Below are positions 43,662 through 52,348 of a stretch of 64,000 nucleotides of DNA, piece by piece. Positions within the stretch are counted from its first letter, which is position 1. The number at the start of each line of letters is the position of its first letter. A program made the translations under genes and the position numbers. The stretch is from positions 287,361 through 351,360 of the forward strand of contig NZ_LNFY01000010.1 in the NCBI RefSeq assembly GCF_011057685.1, read 5' to 3'. The stretch comes from Thermotoga sp. Ku-13t (lineage in GTDB: Bacteria > Thermotogota > Thermotogae > Thermotogales > DSM-5069). The notes beneath the pieces were generated by a model that had not been told where the DNA came from, did not search any database, and was given only the letters and a program-made list of their open reading frames with translations.

Positions 43662-46637
43662 AAGCATCGGGACGACGAACAGGGTGAAGAGTGTCGTCAC
43701 ACTCAGACCGAACACGATCGTCCACGCGATGGGCGATTCGAGTTCCGATCCTTCGGCTTTGCTCAGGGCGGTTGGTATCAGTGCGAGGATTGTGGTGAGA
43801 CTGGTCATCAAGATTGGCCTCAGCCTGAGCGAAGCCGATTCCGTCAGAATGGATCTGAACGATTCTTCCCTGGAACTTCTCATTCTCTGGAGTACGAAGC
43901 TCGCCATGACGATCGCGTTGTTCACGACAGTGCCAACGAGCGTCAGGGTCCCAACGAGCACAGGTAAGTTCAGTTCGTAATTGAAGACGAGCATCACGAG
44001 AGCCAGCGCAATCAGAACCACTGGGATGGATGTGAATATGACCAGAGGAACTATGAGGGATTCAAACTGTGCCGATAGGAGCATGTAGACGAGTATCGCG
44101 GCGACCACGATGATCGTTCTAAACTCTGAGAAAAGCGTGTCCATTGAATTTTTCTGCCCTGAAAGCTCGTGATCGACTTTCAATCCCAGTTCACTCACAG
44201 TTTCTTCCACGATCTTCGCCAGCTTCGAAACGGGCAAATCTGTCTTCGTCACGTCGACGTAGACCACACGTTCGCCGTCCAGGTGTGAGATGGACATCAA
44301 AGTCTCTCTCTTTCCAACGTTCGCAACCAGCTCAAGCGGCACGTGCTGGCCTCCGGTGCTTTTGAACGTTACGTTCTCTAAGTCCTGAATTGTTCTGATC
44401 TGCGATGTTGTAACGTAAACTGGCAGGTTACCTTCTTGAGTCGAAACGACGCCGATGGCCTGTCCCGCGGTGCGCCTCTGAAACTCCATCAGTATCTGGC
44501 CCGGCAGTAAGCCGGAAAAGATCGATCTGTTTCTGTCTATCTGCACCAGCATCGTTTCCAAGGTGGCTTTACCACGGATTGCAACCTGCCCAGCATTTTT
44601 CTGTTTCAGCGCCTCGCTCAGTCTCTCAGCTTCGTTCAGCAAATCGTTGATGTCTTTCCCTTTGAGCACGACGGTCAAAGGATATCCAAACAGCTCAGAC
44701 ATGAAGTCGGACTCACCAACGCTCAGAGTTGCATCTTCAAGTTCCAGCTTCGAAAGTTCTTCCAGCAGCAACTGCTTGTTCTTCACGTATTCAGACCTTT
44801 TGCCTCTGAACCAGACATACAGTGTGGCCCTGTCCTCGCTCGATCCTCCAACGATCTGTGACAGCTCGCTCGTCACACCGACTTCGCAATAGACGCTCTC
44901 GATCCCGAATTTCTCCTTGCTGTCCAGAATGAACTTCTCCAGTCTGGAAGCAAGCTGAGATGTTCTCTCATAACCGGCCTGTTCTCTCATCTTCATCGTG
45001 ATCGTGAGTGTGTTTGATTCGAACCTGGGGGTGAAACTTCTGGGTCTGTTCAACACAATGAAGACGCTGATAAACAGCAGTAGAAGGACAATCGCGAGTA
45101 CGAAATACTTTTTATCGAGCAGTTTTTCCAGAGCCTTTCTGTAGCTATCTCTGAACCTTTCATAAACTCCGATCCTTTTCGACATTATCCATCTGGAACC
45201 TGCGGGTACGAGTACGCCAGCCACAACAAGCGAGGCTCCGAGCGAAAGAGAAAGCGTGGCGGCGAAATACTTGAACATCGTGGCAGCGAAGCTCTCTGTG
45301 AACAGCAGCGGTATGAAGACTATGACTGTCGTTGCAGTTGAAGCGAAGATCGCACCGAAAACTTCCCTCGTTCCCACCGCGGCAGCATCCAGATAGTCAA
45401 GCCCTTCACTTTTGTGCCTGAAGATGTTTTCAAACACCACGATCGCGTTGTCAACGAGCATGCCCACCGCCATCGTGAGGCCACCGAGCGTCAAGAGATC
45501 GAAGTTCAATTTGAAGAAGTACATGAGCACGATCGCAACGACAAGTGAGACGGGAATACTGAAAGAAACTATCATCGTGCTGAAGAAGTTCGGTACGAAC
45601 AGCGCGACCACGAGTGATGCGCACAGCAGTCCTAAAAGAAGATTCTTCAGCAGGTTGTCCACAGCCCTCTGCGTGTAGAGAGACTGATCGATCAAGGGTG
45701 TGTAGCTGATACCGAGTTCCTTCAGAAGTTTCTTGACCTGTCTCACACTCTCCACGGTGTTCGCACCGGATCTTTTCCTGATCGCCACAACGTTCGCCGC
45801 ACGCCCGTTGACCCTGACCAGTCCCCTGACCTCTTCCTCAACGATCTCGATCGAAGCAACCTGCCCCAGTCTGATCGGCACCAGAAGCTTTGGAAGCTGG
45901 CCGTTCATGAGGCCCTGGTAGGTGAGTCCCCTGAATCCAACCACCGCGTTCTTCAATTCGTCCAGATTCTTGAAACGCGCGTCCACCGTGATGGGATAAA
46001 CATTACCGTTCTCGTCCTTCACCTGACCCATGGGATAGATCGCGTTGCCTGAAAGGAACATCTCCATGAGCGAGAGATCCAGGCCAAACTGTTCCACTTT
46101 CTCTGGATCGAGTTTCACGACAACACGTTTGTTCGGCCTGCCGAGAACTTCGACCCCCGCCACGTCTGGCAATCTTTTTATCCGATCGATGAAACTGTCA
46201 ACGTCTTGTTCCGTTGAGAACACGAACACGGGAATCAGCGAAGGATCAAACTCCACAACGGAAGGCTTCACCTGCTCTGGAAGGTTCGCCTGCGCGAGGC
46301 TCAGATACCTTTCGAGCCGGGACGAAGCAGAAAGTACGTCCACACCCCAATCGTACTCTATGAGAATGAAGGACAGACCGGGTTGAGAAACGGAAGTGAA
46401 CCTCTTCACACCGGGCACTGTGGCGATGATGCGTTCCAGTGGTTCGGTGACGAGCTGTTCGACTTCTTCGGTGCCTGCACCCATGTACGTGGCGAAAACG
46501 GCAGCGTAGGGATATTCGATGTTTGGAATCAGTTCGAGTTGAAGCTTTCGAAGGGCTATCACACCGAGAGAGGCGATGGCAACGAGGAGCATGAACACCG
46601 CGATGGGTCTTTTTGCAGCTTGCCTTGCTACGTTCAT
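43626..46637 (-). CDS. RND-family efflux transporter (AcrB-like)
   Basis: A proton-driven exporter of 1003 residues with the usual duplicated layout: one N-terminal helix, a large outside domain, then a six-helix block, repeated. TM4 carries the proton-relay Asp in GMLVDNAIVVFENIF, and the second half has GTVVNNAIVMASFVLQRMRS. The N-terminus is MNVARQAAKRPIAVFML. No membrane fusion protein or outer-membrane channel gene is adjacent, so its partners lie elsewhere or it works alone. Cargo is unknown. The start follows GGAGGTGAACATC. Confidence 0.92.
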   Translation of the reverse strand: MNVARQAAKRPIAVFMLLVAIASLGVIALRKLQLELIPNIEYPYAAVFATYMGAGTEEVEQLVTEPLERIIATVPGVKRFTSVSQPGLSFILIEYDWGVDVLSASSRLERYLSLAQANLPEQVKPSVVEFDPSLIPVFVFSTEQDVDSFIDRIKRLPDVAGVEVLGRPNKRVVVKLDPEKVEQFGLDLSLMEMFLSGNAIYPMGQVKDENGNVYPITVDARFKNLDELKNAVVGFRGLTYQGLMNGQLPKLLVPIRLGQVASIEIVEEEVRGLVRVNGRAANVVAIRKRSGANTVESVRQVKKLLKELGISYTPLIDQSLYTQRAVDNLLKNLLLGLLCASLVVALFVPNFFSTMIVSFSIPVSLVVAIVLMYFFKLNFDLLTLGGLTMAVGMLVDNAIVVFENIFRHKSEGLDYLDAAAVGTREVFGAIFASTATTVIVFIPLLFTESFAATMFKYFAATLSLSLGASLVVAGVLVPAGSRWIMSKRIGVYERFRDSYRKALEKLLDKKYFVLAIVLLLLFISVFIVLNRPRSFTPRFESNTLTITMKMREQAGYERTSQLASRLEKFILDSKEKFGIESVYCEVGVTSELSQIVGGSSEDRATLYVWFRGKRSEYVKNKQLLLEELSKLELEDATLSVGESDFMSELFGYPLTVVLKGKDINDLLNEAERLSEALKQKNAGQVAIRGKATLETMLVQIDRNRSIFSGLLPGQILMEFQRRTAGQAIGVVSTQEGNLPVYVTTSQIRTIQDLENVTFKSTGGQHVPLELVANVGKRETLMSISHLDGERVVYVDVTKTDLPVSKLAKIVEETVSELGLKVDHELSGQKNSMDTLFSEFRTIIVVAAILVYMLLSAQFESLIVPLVIFTSIPVVLIALALVMLVFNYELNLPVLVGTLTLVGTVVNNAIVMASFVLQRMRSSREESFRSILTESASLRLRPILMTSLTTILALIPTALSKAEGSELESPIAWTIVFGLSVTTLFTLFVVPMLLELFLGRSNRA

Positions 46638-46659
46638 TTTTGATGTTCACCTCCGAACT

Positions 46660-47337
46660 CTATTTCAACCTCCCACCACACATCTCCACGATCATTCTCG
46701 CCCACAGCTCGTTCAGATCGATCAGCTTCACCCTTTCACTGCACGCAACCACAGGAAGCTCGGTGCATGCCAAAAGGACGTACCCATCCAGGTGTGGCTC
46801 AACCTCTTCGAGCCAGATCTGTTTTGCCTGTTGCAGCCTTCCAGCCTTCACAGAATAGATCACGTTCATCACAGAATCTTGCACAAAAGGATCTGGAATC
46901 TTCAAATCGAATCTTAGTTCTTTCGCTGCCTTCTGGTACACTTCGCTTGCGATCAGCCCTCTGGTCCCCGTGAGCCATGCGCTTTTGATTCCAGTCTCCA
47001 TCAATTTTTCCAGCGCCAGCTTTGGAAGGTTCAGGATCGGGATGTCGACCTGCGCCTGGACTTTCTCCAGGAAAGCGTGCGCCGTGTTGCACACGAACAG
47101 TGCAAAGTCCGCACCGGCTTTCTGCAGCCTTCTGACCGAGTCGACCAGGTAAGGCGTGGGATCTTCCCCGTTGTGCAGCAGTGCGGTGGTTCTGTCCGGG
47201 ACCTGGGTGTTGAAGTCGACGATCATGCGTATATGATCCTGATCCTTCTCCGCGTAGGTTGATTCGACGACTTTCTTCAAAAAATCAACCGTTGAGAGTG
47301 AGCCCATTCCGCCGACGATGCCTGCGACCTTTTTCAT
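46660..47337 (-). CDS. Aspartate/glutamate racemase family protein
   Basis: A 225-residue Asp/Glu/hydantoin racemase superfamily member. It has KKVAGIVGGMGSLSTVDFLKK at the N-terminus, FVCNTAHAF (first catalytic Cys) and LLACTELPVV (second Cys), a layout like YgeA-type aspartate racemases. The start ATG 47337 overlaps the stop of the PqaA-like gene (ATGA). It may supply D-amino acids, but the substrate is not certain. Confidence 0.88.
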   Translation of the reverse strand: MKKVAGIVGGMGSLSTVDFLKKVVESTYAEKDQDHIRMIVDFNTQVPDRTTALLHNGEDPTPYLVDSVRRLQKAGADFALFVCNTAHAFLEKVQAQVDIPILNLPKLALEKLMETGIKSAWLTGTRGLIASEVYQKAAKELRFDLKIPDPFVQDSVMNVIYSVKAGRLQQAKQIWLEEVEPHLDGYVLLACTELPVVACSERVKLIDLNELWARMIVEMCGGRLK

Positions 47338-48566
47338 CTGTACACCCCCGGCGTACACACGCTCAGCGTTAGACCTTCGACCTCGAGCACGATCTCTGCG
47401 TAGTATGCGACGTGTCTGTTCGCAGGTGGTTCGACCGAAATCGAGTATACACCTTCTTCAGGCAGAACAGGAAATCTGAGCCAGAGGGATTTTCTGAAGT
47501 CGGTTGTGTCGGAAACGGCCCTGTGCAGATAGACCTGTCGGATCGCGGGATTCTGTTTCACAACGATCTTTCCATCCAAAATCTCGAAATTGACACTCGG
47601 AAGAGCGTTCTTCAGCGCGAGCTTGAAGAAAGAAGAAGCGTTGTCTATGACGTACGGAATGTTCTTTATACCGTGCGAATTGTTCGGCACGTACAGAATG
47701 TAATTCTGTCCGGGAAGGTCAAAAAAGTACAGCATGCTCGAATAGATGGTCCAGTACTCGTCGTTCGTGGCGTTCACGATGTACTTTGGCATTTTCAGCT
47801 GGTCCTTATAGCTGTAAGGATCGACCATCTTCAAAAGCTTCTGTCCGTTTTCCGTGTGGACGTACCGTGGCAGCCCTCTTTCGACGTACGGCGAGATGCT
47901 CTTGCTGTAATCACCGTACATCTTCAGTTGTTGTTCGAGTTGTTTGGCAAAGTTGAGGTTGTCAAACACGATGGGCGCTATGGCGAAGACCCTCTCGTCC
48001 ACAACGGCTGTCAGCCAGGTGGTCCATCCCCGTTTCGACGCACCAGTCAGTAGGAATCTCTCAACGTTCAGCATTTCCTGAACCATGTCCATAGCGGCGA
48101 CTGCCGATGTGGTCATGGGGAAAAGTAGAGGCCAGGTTGGATCGTCTGTTTCGATGTACTGAACGAAGGTGTGCGCTATGAGATTGTCTTCTCTGAGCCC
48201 GAAGATGGGCTGGTTCGGTACATCGCCCAGTACAACGAAGGGCGCGCCGAATTTTTCTGCTATCCAAAGATAGTCTTCAACTTCCTGAGCCTTGGTCGGG
48301 TCGAAGTCCCCGGTGATGTACAGCACGGCGACGTTTTCGAATTCGACCGTGGGAGGTATCACTATCAGGACATCGTGCTCCCATTCGAACTCGCGCCACG
48401 TTTGGCTCTTCAAAAGCACACGAACGATCTTGAAACCACTCTCTGTGGTTTTTTCTGACACAATACTGTAATCTACTTCCTTGTGTGTGCGAACATAATC
48501 GAACAATTCCTGGCACAGAGCGATCGATGTCAGTACCACGAGTAACAACACAAAGATTTTTTTCAT
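47334..48566 (-). CDS. PqaA-like secreted alpha/beta hydrolase (PhoPQ-activated pathogenicity-related family)
   Basis: A 410-residue secreted protein with signal peptide MKKIFVLLLVVLTSIALC. It matches the PhoPQ-activated pathogenicity-related (PqaA) family. The likely nucleophile lies in FLLTGASKRGWTTWLTAVVD (near residue 190). NATNDEYWTIYSSML and YVPNNSHGIKN carry the probable acid and His. The family's reaction is unknown. A TATAAT at 48589-48584 on this strand may be its -10. It heads a three-gene string with the racemase and RND exporter. Confidence 0.83.
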   Translation of the reverse strand: MKKIFVLLLVVLTSIALCQELFDYVRTHKEVDYSIVSEKTTESGFKIVRVLLKSQTWREFEWEHDVLIVIPPTVEFENVAVLYITGDFDPTKAQEVEDYLWIAEKFGAPFVVLGDVPNQPIFGLREDNLIAHTFVQYIETDDPTWPLLFPMTTSAVAAMDMVQEMLNVERFLLTGASKRGWTTWLTAVVDERVFAIAPIVFDNLNFAKQLEQQLKMYGDYSKSISPYVERGLPRYVHTENGQKLLKMVDPYSYKDQLKMPKYIVNATNDEYWTIYSSMLYFFDLPGQNYILYVPNNSHGIKNIPYVIDNASSFFKLALKNALPSVNFEILDGKIVVKQNPAIRQVYLHRAVSDTTDFRKSLWLRFPVLPEEGVYSISVEPPANRHVAYYAEIVLEVEGLTLSVCTPGVYR

Positions 48567-48650
48567 ACGATCACCCCGGCACGATTATACAACCGCCGTG
48601 GTTACAGAAAGCTTCAAAACAGTGTGAAGCAGGACGATCGAGAAAGATTT

Positions 48651-49565
48651 TCACATCTTGAAGGAAAACACCGTCGCCACGGCGGCGGGCAAAAATTGCT
48701 CGAAGCTTTGTTCCGTCGTGAGGTACGTCAGCGTGATCGCGACATCATCGAACACGGCGTGCGCCTGAAGCGCCTTGAGAACTGTTCCAGATTGAGCAAA
48801 GGTGAAGATCCTCCAGAAAAACTCGTTCCCCTCGACCAGATTCTGCCCGGAGGACAGCAATTGATACTCCTCCAGTTTTTCAAGAGTGTTTTTCTCCACA
48901 AATTCCGCATACTCGGCGACTTTCATTCTCCTTGGAAGTTTTTCCTGAACGATCTGGATGTATCCTGCTTTCTTATCCTGCAGCGCTATGAACGAACCGA
49001 TCTCTCCTTCTTCGCTCTGTGCAGGTTCGAACGGTTGATGAACGTTCATTCTGTAGCCGTATTTCTCGCTTGTGTAGTTGAACCACACAGGTCCTTTCAA
49101 ACTGCATAATGTCAGCAATGCAGGTATCAGATACCTGTGAAATTCTTCTTCGGGTGCAAAGTAGCTCATCACGTACGCCTTACCAGCGCGGAGAAAGATC
49201 AGCTGAAAGGATTGAACAACTCTGTCTGTTTCTATGGAGAACCATCTGAAAAGACAGTTCAGATTCGCAATTCTCACCGCACCGAAGCTTCTCTCTTTCA
49301 TGAAATCCTGTCTGGTCGCAAGGAACACCTGTTCCAGACTGACGGTGGGAGCGATTTCGAACGAAACGATCTGGATCGTGCTCAAAGCACCAGCAACCTT
49401 GAACAGACCGATCTCACCCGGCCTCATCGGCTCGACTATGTAGAAAGGTTCATACACGCTCAGTGCGAGGTCCATCGCAGGAGAAATGTAAAGCGTCTGG
49501 GGAAAAAGAGCTGTCACCAGAAAGGCGAAGAAGAGCGCGACCTTTTTCGTTGAAACCACCCCCAC
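48651..49565 (-). CDS. Hypothetical secreted protein
   Basis: A 304-residue protein with a signal peptide (STKKVALFFAFLVTALFPQ). It appears to contain two related halves, each with a phrase of EYAEFVEKNTLEKLEEYQLLSS type. No family identified. GTG 49565 is the first in-frame start and no better one follows the GGGGGTGG sequence. It stands alone, divergent from pilA. Confidence 0.55.
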   Translation of the reverse strand: MGVVSTKKVALFFAFLVTALFPQTLYISPAMDLALSVYEPFYIVEPMRPGEIGLFKVAGALSTIQIVSFEIAPTVSLEQVFLATRQDFMKERSFGAVRIANLNCLFRWFSIETDRVVQSFQLIFLRAGKAYVMSYFAPEEEFHRYLIPALLTLCSLKGPVWFNYTSEKYGYRMNVHQPFEPAQSEEGEIGSFIALQDKKAGYIQIVQEKLPRRMKVAEYAEFVEKNTLEKLEEYQLLSSGQNLVEGNEFFWRIFTFAQSGTVLKALQAHAVFDDVAITLTYLTTEQSFEQFLPAAVATVFSFKM

Positions 49566-49644
49566 AACATCGAGTTTAGCACTTTCTGAGCTGAAGCTGA
49601 TTCAAACTTCTTTTTTGGAGCTATCTCTTTACGAAACAAAGGGT

Positions 49645-49673
49645 TTGCATTTTTTGATGGGACGTTGTATGAT
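49645..49673 (+). promoter_or_regulatory. Promoter of the pilin gene
   Basis: TTGCAT at 49645-49650 and TATGAT at 49668-49673 with an ideal 17-nt spacer. The pilin start is 32 nt downstream. Confidence 0.65.
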
Positions 49674-49704
49674 AGAATAAAAACATGGGTGGAGGTGAAA
49701 GTAC

Positions 49705-50127
49705 ATGAGGAAATTCAAAGGTATGTCAAAAGGCTTCACACTGATTGAACTTTTGATCGTTCTGGCAGTGATCGCAGCGTTGCTGGCGATCGTGACACCG
49801 ATTGCGTTGAATGCCGTGGCGCAGGCTAAGGCAACGCAAGTAGCTGCGAATTTTAGGAACATCAGGTCTGCTCTTGAGAGCTATGTTTATACGCAGCGTT
49901 CAACTCCAACCAATTTGGATGCTCTTGTTTCGAACGGATATCTGAATAATAAACCCGACAGTTTCTCAATTCAATACGAAGCAGGTTCTAGCAGCGCTGA
50001 CAAGTTTGTTTACAAGATCAAATACACAGGCTCTGTTGATACGACCAAACTCTTCAGTATACTACCGGAAGCTACAGGAACAGCTGGTGATATAACCTTA
50101 ACTGTAACTCTTGCCGCATGGTGGTAA
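49705..50127 (+). CDS. pilA: Type IV pilin (major pilin-like)
   Basis: A class III signal MRKFKGMSKG is followed by the N-methylation site FTLIELLIVLAVIAALLAIV. Gly precedes the cut, and Phe1 and Glu5 are standard. The mature protein is about 130 residues with a small globular part rich in Ser/Thr. It has its own promoter, GGAGGTGA ribosome site and terminator, so it can be made in large amount. No second Cys pair is present. It could equally be a type II secretion major pseudopilin. Confidence 0.85.
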   Translation: MRKFKGMSKGFTLIELLIVLAVIAALLAIVTPIALNAVAQAKATQVAANFRNIRSALESYVYTQRSTPTNLDALVSNGYLNNKPDSFSIQYEAGSSSADKFVYKIKYTGSVDTTKLFSILPEATGTAGDITLTVTLAAWW

Positions 50128-50143
50128 TTACACTATATGTCCA

Positions 50144-50175
50144 CAAAGCCGGCGCCCCGCCGGCTTTGTTTTTTT
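50144..50175 (+). terminator. Intrinsic terminator after the pilin gene
   Basis: AAAGCCGGC (50145-50153), loop GCCCC and GCCGGCTTT (50159-50167) are followed by GTTTTTTT. It separates pilA from the convergent panD. Confidence 0.92.
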
Positions 50176-50527
50176 ATCCCTTCAGCTGGACTATTTTATT
50201 TTTCTCTCCCAGTATCGCTACCTTAGGACCTGTGTATTCATTTTCGTCGAAGAGCCCAAAGCTCATGATAATGATTTTATCTCCAACTTCCACAAGCCTC
50301 GCGGCGGCTCCATTCAAAGCTATCACACCGCTGTTTGGTTTTCCTTTTATCACGTAGGTTTCGAACCTCGCACCGTTGTTAACGTCTGCCACCAGGACGA
50401 GTTCGTTCTCTTTCAGATCCACCGCTTTCATGAGTTCTTCATCTATTTCTATACTCCCTTCGTACTCTAAGTTCTTTGCCGTCACCGTGGCCATGTGGAG
50501 CTTAGATTTCAGCATGAAGCGCATCAT
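50174..50527 (-). CDS. panD: Aspartate 1-decarboxylase
   Basis: Makes beta-alanine for pantothenate and CoA. The proenzyme cuts itself at Gly-Ser to form a pyruvoyl group, and the site is seen in YEGSIEIDEELMKAVDL. RFMLKSKLHMATVT at the start and NGARFETYVIKGKPNSGVIALNGAAARLVEVGDKIII complete the family pattern. 117 residues is standard. The start ATG 50527 lies 8 nt after GGAGG. No other pantothenate gene is nearby. Confidence 0.95.
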   Translation of the reverse strand: MMRFMLKSKLHMATVTAKNLEYEGSIEIDEELMKAVDLKENELVLVADVNNGARFETYVIKGKPNSGVIALNGAAARLVEVGDKIIIMSFGLFDENEYTGPKVAILGEKNKIVQLKG

Positions 50528-50549
50528 CGTGAACACCTCCATTTCAAAT

Positions 50550-50555
50550 TATAAT
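50550..50555 (+). promoter_or_regulatory. -10 box of the patatin-like gene
   Basis: TATAAT at 50550-50555 overlaps the in-frame ATG at 50554, which argues for the later start ATG 50572. No convincing -35. Confidence 0.5.
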
Positions 50556-50571
50556 GTTGCTGGGTGGGAGC

Positions 50572-51789
50572 ATGAACATATTTCTGGCAGCTGCAACGAG
50601 CGTGGCGCTGGTGCTTTCCGGTGGAGGCGCGCGAGGGGCTTATCAGATAGGTGTATGGAAGGCGTTACGTGAGCTGAACATAAACATCGTTGCCGTTTAC
50701 GGAACCTCCGTGGGAGCGATCAACGGTGCCCTCATCGCCTACGGTGATTACGACTTCGCCGAAAGAGCATGGCTCGAGGTGAATTTCGAAGATGTGATGA
50801 ACGTTCCTGAAGAGATGAAAAAGATTCTGAGTGGAGGACTGTTCGAGGTCAACATCTTCAAAGCTTTTGAGGTTGCGAGGGATTTGATCCAGAGTGGTGG
50901 TATAGACATCAGTCCGTTGAGAGAGAAGTTGAAAAGCCTGCTGCCGGAAGATAAGATAAGGAATTCGAAAGTTCACTACGGCCTCGTGACTTACTGCATC
51001 AGCGATCTGAAGCCCTACATGCTCTACATAGAAGATATCCCTGAAGGCATGCTCGCAGATTACATACTCTCCAGCGCCAACTTCCCCCTGTTCAAAAGAG
51101 AAGAGATCTCTGGGAAGCTTTTCATCGACGGTGGTGTCTACAGCAACGTCCCGGTGCGCATGGCGGTTGAGAAAGGCTGGGAGAACATACTCGTTGTGGA
51201 CATAGGCACGATCGGGCTGACGGACATACTGGACTATCTGAGAGTTTTTCGTGATCGGAGCCGCATCGGATACATCAGACCGAGGGAACATTTCGGGAAC
51301 GTGCTGAATTTCGATAGAGAAGTGATCAGAAAATACTTCATCGAAGGCTATCTCGACACGCTCGCTTATTTCGGAAGACTGCACGGTGAATATTACTATC
51401 TTTCGAGCGATGAGGACGTTTTGAAGCAGATGTATACGAAACTCAGCATCGAGGAGAGAGACATCGCGGCAACCTTGCTCGGCATCAAAATTCCTTCCCA
51501 TTCGCCCGCGGAACAACAGTACGAATCTTTCATACTTCCCCGCCTGAGGCTTGAGACTCTGGCGTTCTTTGAAGAGTCCAGGAAAGTATCGCTCCGGCTG
51601 CTCGAAAATCTGGCGAAGATTTTGAGGGTGGAGAGATTAAGAATTTACACTCCACTCGAACTCCTGGAGGCCATTGTCCGCAGCGGTGAACCGAAAGATC
51701 TTTTGAGCAAACTGGCAATGCAGATCAGATACAGGAAACTCCTGGATTTCGTTCTGTTTCTTCACAAGAACAGCACAGACAAAAAATGA
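50572..51789 (+). CDS. Patatin-like phospholipase (RssA/NTE type)
   Basis: A serine lipase/esterase of 405 residues with the patatin Ser-Asp dyad. The oxyanion segment LVLSGGGARGAYQIG, the nucleophile GTSVGAINGAL and the DGG motif in FIDGGVYSNVP are intact. The first residues (MNIFLAAATSVAL) are hydrophobic but end directly in the active site, so a cleaved signal is doubtful. The C-terminal 130 residues are helical and unrecognised. It may act on membrane phospholipids. Confidence 0.88.
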   Translation: MNIFLAAATSVALVLSGGGARGAYQIGVWKALRELNINIVAVYGTSVGAINGALIAYGDYDFAERAWLEVNFEDVMNVPEEMKKILSGGLFEVNIFKAFEVARDLIQSGGIDISPLREKLKSLLPEDKIRNSKVHYGLVTYCISDLKPYMLYIEDIPEGMLADYILSSANFPLFKREEISGKLFIDGGVYSNVPVRMAVEKGWENILVVDIGTIGLTDILDYLRVFRDRSRIGYIRPREHFGNVLNFDREVIRKYFIEGYLDTLAYFGRLHGEYYYLSSDEDVLKQMYTKLSIEERDIAATLLGIKIPSHSPAEQQYESFILPRLRLETLAFFEESRKVSLRLLENLAKILRVERLRIYTPLELLEAIVRSGEPKDLLSKLAMQIRYRKLLDFVLFLHKNSTDKK

Positions 51790-51795
51790 ATCAGG

Positions 51796-51801
51796 TATAA
51801 T
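51796..51801 (+). promoter_or_regulatory. -10 box of the pseudopilin operon
   Basis: TATAAT at 51796-51801, 35 nt before the first pseudopilin gene. The -35 region is not recognisable. Confidence 0.5.
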
Positions 51802-51835
51802 ATAACCAAAAGGTAAAAACTATGGGGGAACACAA

Positions 51836-52339
51836 ATGCGTGGATTCACCCTTGTGGAAGCTTTGATCATCATGATCGTTCTTTCCATAGTGCTGGCGAC
51901 CGCCGGGATCCTGATGAACAGCATCTACAAGAACTCTATCTTATCGTTCGACAGAATTACGGCTCAAAGTGAGCTTTTCAAGGTCGATGCTACCATCCGG
52001 AGGGAACTGCTGAAGGCTGGGCCGCAGATAGAAAGTCTGACAGTATCGGAAACATCTATAGAATTCGACGCCATCGTGCCGTTCTCGAAACAATCTTACG
52101 GAACATACGCTCCTGCAACCAGATTGCATTACAACATCGTTTTTTCCGACGGGAAGCTCGAACTTCAGGTGGAGGTTGATGGTTCTACAGTAACAAAGAT
52201 TGAGCTCGGGAAACTTGAGAACTGCGTTTTCAGCAAAGACACGAGTCGACCGAACCTGGTCAGGTACACCCTTGTTAAAAGGAGCAGTACAGCGGTGTAC
52301 CAGCACAGTTCCTCGTTCTTACTTTACAACTTGAAATGA
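51836..52339 (+). CDS. Minor pseudopilin
   Basis: A short basic leader MRG and then FTLVEALIIMIVLSIVLATAG, a prepilin cleavage site with Glu5. 167 residues. The ribosome site is GGGGGA. It is the first of three consecutive pilin-like genes. Such sets normally form the tip complex that primes a type IV pilus or type II pseudopilus. Confidence 0.8.
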   Translation: MRGFTLVEALIIMIVLSIVLATAGILMNSIYKNSILSFDRITAQSELFKVDATIRRELLKAGPQIESLTVSETSIEFDAIVPFSKQSYGTYAPATRLHYNIVFSDGKLELQVEVDGSTVTKIELGKLENCVFSKDTSRPNLVRYTLVKRSSTAVYQHSSSFLLYNLK

Positions 52340-52348
52340 GGTGGAACT

